Source of the DNA: an uncultured Bacteroidia bacterium
GTDB taxonomy: Bacteria > Bacteroidota > Bacteroidia > Bacteroidales > CAJPTX01
Direction: 5' to 3'
DNA: 64,000 nt
Assembly: GCA_938038735.1 (NCBI GenBank)
Contig: CALHSW010000029.1
Coordinates: 58,102 to 122,101 of the forward strand
Shown: piece after piece, positions 58,252 to 64,000 of the stretch
How the letters are laid out: the number at the start of each line of letters is the position of its first letter
Position numbering within the stretch: position 1 is the first letter of the stretch
Program-made: the position numbers and the translations under genes
Notes under the pieces: generated by a model
The model's database searches: none
Told to the model about the DNA's origin: nothing
The model's input: only the letters and a program-made list of their open reading frames with translations

Positions 58252-58749
58252 ATGTCGCAGCAACAGCAGCAAAATACTAACAGTGAAGATACTACGCGGG
58301 AGACTGTAAAAAACATATTCACGCAGTTTTTGACGCAGAAAGCGTACCGCAAGACACCGGAACGTTTTGCCATTTTGGATGAAATATACTCTCGGGGCGG
58401 CCATTTTGATATTGAAACGCTGTATATCTTTATGAAGAACAAGAACTATCGGGTGAGCCGCGCCACGCTCTATAACACGATAGACCTCTTGTTGGAGTGC
58501 GGCCTCGTGGTGAAGCACCAGTTCGGGCGCAATATGGCGCACTTCGAGCGGGCGTACCAATGCCGCCAGCACGACCATCTGATATGCACTGCGTGCGGCC
58601 GCCTGGTGGAGTTTTGCGATCCTCGCATTGAGGAGATACAGGAGACGGCGGCGAGGGAGTCGGGATTTGAGGTGCTGCAGCATACGCTCTATGTGTATGG
58701 CTTATGCCCCGAATGCCGTAAGGCAAGGGAAGCGGCGCAGGAAAAGTAG
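58252..58749 (+). CDS. Fur family metal-dependent regulator
   Basis: A 165-residue Fur-type regulator from ATG 58252. The N-terminal winged helix reads '[54 protein letters not shown]'. Metal-site residues follow: '[25 protein letters not shown]' with the first CxxC, and 'YGLCPECRK' with the second. The group includes Fur, Zur and PerR; which metal is sensed cannot be decided here. The open frame extends 45 codons upstream, but a TATCTTTG promoter element lies inside that part. A DUF6266 gene converges and overlaps its end. Confidence 0.93.
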   Translation: MSQQQQQNTNSEDTTRETVKNIFTQFLTQKAYRKTPERFAILDEIYSRGGHFDIETLYIFMKNKNYRVSRATLYNTIDLLLECGLVVKHQFGRNMAHFERAYQCRQHDHLICTACGRLVEFCDPRIEEIQETAARESGFEVLQHTLYVYGLCPECRKAREAAQEK

Positions 58750-59642
58750 AGTCCGTTGCTGCGGTGCGAGGTGTTGCGCCTGTATTGTGCACGGAGGTCG
58801 GTGCGAGCAGAGTGCATGCCTAAAGAGGCAGGGGATGCGTTAGATTCAGTTGCTAGACTTGGAGGATGTGGGTGCGTCTGCCTACGCTTTGCGGTATGTG
58901 GATACGCACGGTCATTGGATAGGGGCGCGGCGGTTTTGCCGTAGTTCTTGCCTCCATTCGGCGTTGCGCTAGAGTGAGTGTTTCGTTTGCCCCCATTGTG
59001 GCCTGCTGCGCCGCGTGTGGAAGGTAGCGAAGCGTGGTACGTCAGCGTTCGCACCCTTTTGCCATTACCCACAAACGCGGTCCACGCTTCGAGTTCCCTT
59101 CTGCGCCATGCCGCTGGGAGATAGAGATCTGCGCCCGTTGCGCCTACCCTTAATGGTATCACCATGCTCTTCCACCCATCGGTATTCGGCTCGCGGGCGG
59201 CTACTAGCAGCCTCGCCCCTGCCCATGGTAGCGCGTTGCCCCACGATACGCGCAGCGTATCTCCTTGCCGACTCAGCGTTAGTCCTTTAGGCAGCGAGGC
59301 CATGCCATCGGTGAGGCGTAGGCGAGAAGTCGCAAAGCGTGGCCCATGCGGCGTATCCTCAAACCACTCCCTTAACGCCGAAGCCACCGTAGCGTGGTAG
59401 CTGCCGATCCTTCGCCCATTTCGTTTCATCCGCGGGGTGTACCCCTCGGCGAGTAGTGCCTTCACGTGCGGCAGCATGCGGCACACCTGCGCCATTTTGC
59501 CTCGCTGCGTTCGTTGAGAGGTCGTGTTGGCATCGTGGTAGCTTTTGGGCCAGCTGCGCACGCAGAGCTGCCCCCTTGCAACGTAGTTAATCACCACGCC
59601 CCGTGGGTTCCACCGTGGGCGCACAGGTACGTAAACCGCCAT
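58689..59642 (-). CDS. DUF6266-like protein with an unusual C-terminal extension
   Basis: A 317-residue protein from ATG 59642. Residues 1-210 resemble the Bacteroidota DUF6266 family ('[22 protein letters not shown]', '[18 protein letters not shown]', '[14 protein letters not shown]'), whose function is unknown. The last 100 residues ('[22 protein letters not shown]', then '[20 protein letters not shown]') are low in structure and read through into the 3' end of fur by 61 bases. A frameshift or lost stop codon near residue 215 would explain this. A TTG start at 59666 is also possible. Its promoter is at 59676-59683. Confidence 0.65.
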   Translation of the reverse strand: MAVYVPVRPRWNPRGVVINYVARGQLCVRSWPKSYHDANTTSQRTQRGKMAQVCRMLPHVKALLAEGYTPRMKRNGRRIGSYHATVASALREWFEDTPHGPRFATSRLRLTDGMASLPKGLTLSRQGDTLRVSWGNALPWAGARLLVAAREPNTDGWKSMVIPLRVGATGADLYLPAAWRRRELEAWTAFVGNGKRVRTLTYHASLPSTRGAAGHNGGKRNTHSSATPNGGKNYGKTAAPLSNDRAYPHTAKRRQTHPHPPSLATESNASPASLGMHSARTDLRAQYRRNTSHRSNGLYFSCAASLALRHSGHKPYT

Positions 59643-59675
59643 AGCTTTTGTCGTATAGTCGTTCAACCTTTACCG

Positions 59676-59683
59676 CAAAGGTA
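59676..59683 (-). promoter_or_regulatory. -7 promoter element for the DUF6266-like gene
   Basis: TACCTTTG on the minus strand, 34 bases upstream of ATG 59642. Confidence 0.5.
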
Positions 59684-59720
59684 ATGCGCGGTTCTGCCCC
59701 TGCACGGAAATAGGTCGTAC

Positions 59721-59754
59721 CAAACCCAATTATCGCTGGCAATAATTGGGTTTG
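59721..59754. repeat. Inverted repeat, 13-bp perfect arms
   Basis: CAAACCCAATTAT (59721-59733) and ATAATTGGGTTTG (59742-59754) pair perfectly around an 8-base loop, in the space between divergent promoters. It could be an operator or a terminator. Confidence 0.75.
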
Positions 59755-59917
59755 ATGGCTAGGGAATGGGGGGAGGGTGATTGAGCTGTTAGACATTGAC
59801 CAGGGCCCACCGCATTGCGGTAGGTGTGCTGCCCCCTCTGCAGGGCTGGCTTTTGATACCGCGGTAGACTATTGCCCTGTAGGAACTGCTGCGCCCTTCC
59901 CATTAAAAACTTTTTCG

Positions 59918-59925
59918 TACCTTTA
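59918..59925 (+). promoter_or_regulatory. -7-like promoter element for AAA-ATPase copy 1
   Basis: TACCTTTA, 31 bases before the start codon, inside a segment that is nearly repeated before copy 2 at 63720-63783. Confidence 0.5.
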
Positions 59926-59955
59926 CCATGAAAAAGAAGGGAGGAGGGCAACGGC

Positions 59956-61572
59956 ATGGAACAGGGGATAAAATACCCGGTGGGGCTGCAGAGCTTCGCT
60001 GAGGTGCGGGGGACGGGGTCGGTGTACGTGGACAAGACCGATCTGGTGTACCGGCTGGTGACGGGGACGAAGTACAACTTCCTGAGCCGCCCGCGGCGGT
60101 TCGGCAAGAGCCTGCTGGTCTCCACGCTGGAGGCATACTTCCTGGGGCAAAGGGAGCTCTTCGCGGGGCTGGCGATGGAGGGGCTGGAGCGGGACTGGGT
60201 GGAATACCCCGTGCTGCACGTGGATCTCAGCCAAAACAATTTTACATCGGAGGGTACGCTGCCGACTGAGCTTAACCTGGTGCTCGGTCAGTGGGAGAAG
60301 ATTTATGGTCGGGATGAGCTGGAATGTGACTTTTCGCAGCGTTTCCGGGGTGTTATTTCGCGGGCGCACGCGCGGACGGGGCAGCGGGCGGTGGTGCTGG
60401 TGGACGAGTACGACAAGCCGCTGCTGGACGCCATCGACGACGAGGTGCTGCTGGCGCGCAACCAGGACGCGCTGCGGGGCTTCTACGGGGTGCTCAAGGG
60501 GATGGACGCGCACCTACGGTTCGTCTTCCTGACGGGCATCACGCGCTTCGCGCATCTGGGCATTTTCAGCGGGCTGAACAACCTCAGGGACCTCTCGATG
60601 GACGAGGCGTACGCCACGCTCTGCGGCATCACGGAGGGGGAGCTGCGCGCCGATCTGGCCGAGGGGGTGGCGCGGCTCGCGGCGCGCCGGGGGCAGACCG
60701 TGGAGGAGGCCTTCGGGAAGCTCAAGGAAATGTACGATGGCTACCGGTTCTCCCCGGATGTCCAGGCGGGGGTCTACAACCCCTTCAGCCTCCTCAGCGC
60801 GCTGGAGGGGCGCAGGTACGGCCGCTACTGGTACGAGACGGGCACGCCGCGGTTCCTCTTCCGGCTGATCGAGCAGCGCGGCGTGCCCATCGCGGGGCTG
60901 GCGCGGGGGCGGATGCAGGCCAGCCAGCTGCGGGGGCGCGAAGTGAGCGCCATGGGCATCGTGCCGCTGCTCTACCAGACGGGCTACATGACCATCGAAC
61001 GCTACGATGAGGTTGCGGACGAGTACACGCTGCGCTTCCCGAACGGGGAGGTGGAGCGGGCCTTCTACGACGACCTGGTGCAGTACTTCTTCCGGGTGGA
61101 CGATGACCGGGGGCTGAGCATCCAGTGGCTGCTGGGGCGCATGGCGGCGGGGGACGCGGCGGGGCTGATGGCGGGGCTCCACGCGTTCATCGCGGGGTTC
61201 AGCTACCAGATCGCGGGGGAGGCGGAGCTCTACTTCCAGAACGTGCTGGTGGTGCTCTTCCGGGGGCTGGGGCTGGAGACGCGCGCGGAGCTGGCCACGA
61301 GCGACGGGCGGATCGACGCGCTGGTGGAGACGCCGGGGTACCTCTACCTCTTCGAGTTCAAGCTGGATAAATCGGCGGAGGCGGCGCTGGCGCAGATCGA
61401 GGGGAAGGGGTACGCCGCGCCGTTCGCGCTGGGCCGGCGCGCGGTGGTGAAGCTGGGGGTGAACTTCTCCTCGCAGACGCGGAACATCGCGGGGTGCATC
61501 ATCCGGGCGGAAGGGCAGGAGGACGTGCGGATGGCCGTGCAGGCGGGGAAGCTGCGCGTGGTGGAAGGGTAG
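59956..61572 (+). CDS. AAA-ATPase-like/PD-(D/E)XK nuclease protein (DUF1703), copy 1
   Basis: A 538-residue two-domain protein. The N-terminal AAA-ATPase_like domain has 'YVDKTDLVYRLV', an atypical Walker A 'RPRRFGKSLLVSTL' and Walker B 'VVLVDEYDKPLLD', and 'LTGITRFAHLGIFSGLNNL'. The C-terminal DUF1703 domain (about 430-530) shows the nuclease pattern D...E-x-K in 'GRIDALVETPGYLYLFEFKLDKSAEAALAQI'. Such proteins occur in many copies in Bacteroidales genomes and are suspected mobile or conflict genes; no function is proven. The gene is extremely GC-rich compared with the abi genes next to it. Confidence 0.9.
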   Translation: MEQGIKYPVGLQSFAEVRGTGSVYVDKTDLVYRLVTGTKYNFLSRPRRFGKSLLVSTLEAYFLGQRELFAGLAMEGLERDWVEYPVLHVDLSQNNFTSEGTLPTELNLVLGQWEKIYGRDELECDFSQRFRGVISRAHARTGQRAVVLVDEYDKPLLDAIDDEVLLARNQDALRGFYGVLKGMDAHLRFVFLTGITRFAHLGIFSGLNNLRDLSMDEAYATLCGITEGELRADLAEGVARLAARRGQTVEEAFGKLKEMYDGYRFSPDVQAGVYNPFSLLSALEGRRYGRYWYETGTPRFLFRLIEQRGVPIAGLARGRMQASQLRGREVSAMGIVPLLYQTGYMTIERYDEVADEYTLRFPNGEVERAFYDDLVQYFFRVDDDRGLSIQWLLGRMAAGDAAGLMAGLHAFIAGFSYQIAGEAELYFQNVLVVLFRGLGLETRAELATSDGRIDALVETPGYLYLFEFKLDKSAEAALAQIEGKGYAAPFALGRRAVVKLGVNFSSQTRNIAGCIIRAEGQEDVRMAVQAGKLRVVEG

Positions 61573-61582
61573 GTAGGGCTAT

Positions 61583-61628
61583 TCAAAGGTCGTCCTGCGG
61601 ACGGAAACGCAGCGGCTGCGAAAGTTTT
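61583..61628 (+). repeat. Degenerate direct repeat, left side of the AbiE module
   Basis: TTCAAA-G-CGTCCTGCGGACGG and a following GC-GCGAAA occur here and again at 63602-63645. Both copies contain CGTCCTGCGGACG, a short dyad. They bracket the two abi genes. Confidence 0.55.
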
Positions 61629-61797
61629 TGGGAAAAACGTGAAAAGCGGGGCTAAACGCTCCGAGGGAGGTCTACTTTAGGCAAATCGCAGCCTCTTCCC
61701 ATGGGCGGGAGCACCTTTTCGGGTAGCTTCTGGTATAGCAATTGCCGGCGAAAAAAATACCAAGAGATTTTGCTAGGGTTTCCGGTTTGTTTTTTCG

Positions 61798-61805
61798 TAT
61801 ATTTG
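61798..61805 (+). promoter_or_regulatory. -7 promoter element for the abiE pair
   Basis: TATATTTG, 20 bases before the antitoxin start codon; the region is AT-rich. Confidence 0.5.
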
Positions 61806-61824
61806 TTGGCGAAATGGCGTACAA

Positions 61825-62586
61825 ATGTCGACTAAAATAAAACAGTTACAGCGGCAATCCCAAGAGACTCCGGTCCTCTATTCGGCTTGGTTGGAGCAAC
61901 AGGGGTTTACAAGGTCAGAGCTTGCTGACTTTGTAAAACGTAATTGGTTGCGGCGAATAGCCAATGGAGTATATTGCTTTGACGGATATACCCCGACTCT
62001 ATACGCTGTCCTCTATTCCTATCATAGGCTTTTAGGCAAAAAATATGTTCTTGGAGCCTCTACTGCATTAGGATTATGGGGCTTTTCTCATTATGGATAT
62101 ATGGGGGATGAACCGACATTCTTATACAGCCCCCATGGTGAACATATCCCAAAGTGGCTCAAGGCAAGTAGTCTTTTTGCGAACCTCCAAGTCTTTAGCT
62201 CCAGTCTCTTTTCTGGGAGTGAAGTCGGTATTGATTTACTTGAAGTGGGTGGCTATGAATTCTTTGTATCCTCTCCGGAAAGAGCGATACTCGAGGTTTT
62301 ATCATTGTCTCCTATGTACTACTCTCTTATGGATGTGTACTACGTGACAGAGATGCTTACCACATTGAGGTGTAATTTGCTACAACAGCTATTGGAAATG
62401 AGCCTTTCTGTCAAGGTTAACCGATTACTCCTGTACTTTGCAGACAAAGCCCAGCTCCCTTGGTTTAAGCAGCTGGATGTTAAGAAAATAAATCTAGGAA
62501 AGGGAAAGAGATCCTTAGCGAACCCTGGTATATATGTGGATAAATATAGGATAACGGTGCCTAAAGAGCTGTATGATTACGAATAG
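61825..62586 (+). CDS. AbiEi-like antitoxin (type IV toxin-antitoxin, transcriptional regulator)
   Basis: A 253-residue protein with an N-terminal winged helix of the AbiEi type ('WLEQQGFTRSELADFVKRNWLRRIANGVYCFDGYTPT', about 23-58), then the antitoxin domain ('KYVLGASTALGLWGFSHYG', 'ERAILEVLSLSP'). In characterised AbiE systems the antitoxin represses the operon and neutralises the nucleotidyltransferase toxin without binding it. It overlaps the toxin gene by 14 bases. The gene is AT-rich against very GC-rich neighbours, which points to recent gain. Confidence 0.88.
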   Translation: MSTKIKQLQRQSQETPVLYSAWLEQQGFTRSELADFVKRNWLRRIANGVYCFDGYTPTLYAVLYSYHRLLGKKYVLGASTALGLWGFSHYGYMGDEPTFLYSPHGEHIPKWLKASSLFANLQVFSSSLFSGSEVGIDLLEVGGYEFFVSSPERAILEVLSLSPMYYSLMDVYYVTEMLTTLRCNLLQQLLEMSLSVKVNRLLLYFADKAQLPWFKQLDVKKINLGKGKRSLANPGIYVDKYRITVPKELYDYE

Positions 62587-63478
62587 CTATAGGAGTAGGG
62601 TTGAACTTCTGATTCGTATTATTCCAGCCATCACTGCGGAAGAGGATTTGGCAATACATGGCGGTACGGCTATAAATCTTTTTGTAAAAGACTTGCCACG
62701 CTATTCAATAGACATTGATCTCACCTATATTCCGATATTGAGGCGCGCAGAAACTATTGATAACATCAACGCTTGCCTGAAAAGAATCTCTGATAGGTTG
62801 AGACAGTCTATCAAGGGGATTCAAATCGCACAGCGTCCAGATATTTGTAAGCTTCTTTGTGGTTTCGGAGAAAGTAAAGTTAAGATTGAAGTCAATCAGA
62901 CAAAGCGTGGCATTGTTGCTGGAACTCCTCAAGTAACGCCATTGTGTGCTAAAGCTCAAGATGAGTTCAGGATGTATTGTGAGGCAAAGGATGTCCCCAT
63001 TTCTCTCCTGTATGGTGGAAAGATAGCCGCGGCCCTTTCACGACAGCACCCTAGAGACCTCTTTGATGTCAAGCATATGGACTGCTCATTGTCTGATGTA
63101 AAAGAAGGAATACTCTACAGTCTCCTAGGTAGTGATCGCCCCATATCAGAGTCAATCTCTCCAAATCTAATTGACCAAACCAAGGTTACGGAGACACAAT
63201 TCATGGGAATGACCGATACGCCATTTACTTATCAAGACTATGAAGCCACCCGTTCAGAGCTAATCAAAGGAATTCAAGACCTATTCTCGGAATCGGAAAA
63301 GGACTTTTTGATCTCATTTGAGAGTGGCGAACCTCAATGGTCCCTTATACGGTACAAAAGTTTTGAGAAGTATCCTTCAGTGGAGTGGAAGCTATTGAAT
63401 ATTCACAAACTGAAAGAAAACGATCCAGAACGCTTCGCCAAGCAAATTACCAAGCTAAAAGAATCATTAGGTAGGTAA
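62573..63478 (+). CDS. AbiEii/AbiGii nucleotidyltransferase toxin
   Basis: A 301-residue toxin of the type IV (AbiE) family. The nucleotidyltransferase signature is 'HGGTAINLFVKDLPRYSIDIDLTY' with the GG...DxD pattern (about 24-46). Further conserved parts are 'KLLCGFGESKVKIEVNQTKRG' and 'LLYGGKIAAALSRQHPRDLFDVKHM'. Homologs add nucleotides to tRNA acceptor ends, or block translation otherwise, to abort phage infection. It begins within the antitoxin gene. Confidence 0.9.
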   Translation: MITNSYRSRVELLIRIIPAITAEEDLAIHGGTAINLFVKDLPRYSIDIDLTYIPILRRAETIDNINACLKRISDRLRQSIKGIQIAQRPDICKLLCGFGESKVKIEVNQTKRGIVAGTPQVTPLCAKAQDEFRMYCEAKDVPISLLYGGKIAAALSRQHPRDLFDVKHMDCSLSDVKEGILYSLLGSDRPISESISPNLIDQTKVTETQFMGMTDTPFTYQDYEATRSELIKGIQDLFSESEKDFLISFESGEPQWSLIRYKSFEKYPSVEWKLLNIHKLKENDPERFAKQITKLKESLGR

Positions 63479-63601
63479 TGTGTTTATCAACACTTGGGAC
63501 TGTAGCCGTTCCAGGGAGCAGCATTGTCGAACCTTTGATGTAGTGCCTCTTGTGGTTCGGAAATTCCTTGTTCTGAGATACTGTGGAAGAGTAGGGGCAC
63601 T

Positions 63602-63645
63602 GTTCAAAAGCCGTCCTGCGGACGGGGCTGCATTGCGGCGAAATG
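63602..63645 (+). repeat. Degenerate direct repeat, right side of the AbiE module
   Basis: Partner of 61583-61628 with the shared CGTCCTGCGGACGG core and a following GC-GCGAAA. Confidence 0.55.
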
Positions 63646-63731
63646 ATGGGAAACCCGCGCATTTAAATATGCTGGAAGGAACAACCCCAGCGAGTGCTTC
63701 CCCCACCTACCACTCATTCAAAACTTTTTTG

Positions 63732-63739
63732 TACCTTTA
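63732..63739 (+). promoter_or_regulatory. -7-like promoter element for AAA-ATPase copy 2
   Basis: TACCTTTA preceded by AAAACTTTTTTG, the same arrangement as before copy 1. Confidence 0.5.
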
Positions 63740-63782
63740 CCCAGCGAAAGCGATGGAAAGGTTGTAGAAGGAGGGCAACGGG

Positions 63783-64000
63783 ATGGCAAGGAAATATCCA
63801 ATAGGGAATTCGGACTTCACTAAGATCCGCACGCAGGGCAAGCTGTACGTGGATAAAACGGACCTGGTGTATCAAATCACCAGCGACTACGACTACTGCT
63901 TCCTGAGCCGGCCGCGGCGGTTCGGCAAGAGCCTATTGGTCTCCACGCTGGAGGCCTACTTCCAGGGGCAAAAGGAGCTCTTCGCAGGGCTGGCGATGGA
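63783..64000 (+). CDS. AAA-ATPase-like/PD-(D/E)XK protein (DUF1703), copy 2, cut by the window edge
   Basis: The first 72 codons of a paralog of 59956-61572, running off the right edge. It reads 'MARKYPIGNSDFTKIRTQGK', then 'YVDKTDLVYQI' and 'FLSRPRRFGKSLLVSTLEAYF', nearly identical to copy 1 in the ATP-binding part but different before it. The leader, including GGAGGGCAACG before the ATG, is also shared with copy 1. It extends the tandem family in which the AbiE pair sits. Confidence 0.9.
   Translation, partial: MARKYPIGNSDFTKIRTQGKLYVDKTDLVYQITSDYDYCFLSRPRRFGKSLLVSTLEAYFQGQKELFAGLAM

Noticed and set aside
59923..60513. 196-codon minus-strand open frame opposite AAA-ATPase copy 1
   Set aside because: Antisense shadow of a very GC-rich gene; it also covers the promoter and ribosome-binding site of that gene.

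Overview
The window looks like chromosomal DNA of a Bacteroidota species, most likely order Bacteroidales. Almost every intergenic region that starts a transcript carries the Bacteroidota -7 promoter element TAnnTTTG, and several families are typical of this phylum: DUF4197, DUF6266, a DUF4374 lipoprotein next to a TonB receptor, Mrp/NifU without a CxxC in Mrp, and tandem AAA-ATPase/PD-(D/E)XK (DUF1703) proteins. Most of the window is housekeeping DNA of moderate to high GC. Four AT-richer or mosaic patches look accessory.

Layout. 1-5.6 kb: end of a DUF4197 gene, a flavodiiron protein, a coiled-coil secreted protein, a sigma-54 activator without an HTH domain, RNase Z and a cation/proton antiporter. 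5.6-13.6 kb: tRNA-Arg(CCG), a small outer-membrane protein, a DUF486 membrane protein, a Cache-HAMP-GAF-PAS sensor with no visible output domain overlapping rarA, cinA, SRP RNA, HU and a SpoU methyltransferase. 13.6-21.3 kb: an all-minus-strand conflict region. It holds a solitary C5 DNA methyltransferase, two copies of a truncated hsdR start flanking a class II Fic gene, a 42-bp palindromic tandem repeat, a Bro-N::Fic fusion, and a type II restriction-modification pair (MvaI/BcnI-type nuclease plus a C5 methyltransferase with an odd motif IV and a large insertion). 21.7-33 kb: DHOD-like protein, YggS, LptB, ThiE/ThiG, PurS, an acyltransferase, a 60-bp perfect palindrome, TlyA, a LolD-like ATPase, cobalamin adenosyltransferase, a possible nuclease, L25, Pth, an S4 protein and tRNA-Pro(CGG).

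33.2-40.6 kb, minus strand: a XusA/XusB-like xenosiderophore pair behind a TetR regulator, bounded by near-identical terminators, then a PspC-PadR-PspC operon preceded by repeated TACTGTG operator-like motifs. 40.8-58.7 kb, plus strand: cobT-cobC; a long cluster of prenyl synthase, cvpA, folB, rlmH, a 1241-residue NtrY-like kinase and a folK gene fused in frame to a BadF/GlcNAc-kinase-like domain; then an OmpA lipoprotein, an AlkD-like protein, endonuclease IV, envelope proteins, RidA, Mrp, NifU, a LysM glucosaminidase and Fur. 58.7-64 kb: a DUF6266 gene converging on fur, and two AAA-ATPase/nuclease paralogs separated by an AbiE type IV toxin-antitoxin pair.

Most notable: the FolK-kinase fusion with its own internal ribosome-binding site, the duplicated hsdR fragment around fic, the unusual C5 methyltransferase of the R-M pair, the perfect palindrome at 27.25-27.31 kb, a possible small RNA upstream of tetR, and the probable pairing of an HTH-less sigma-54 activator with an NtrY-like kinase 40 kb away. 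All names rest on reading motifs; no database search was possible.
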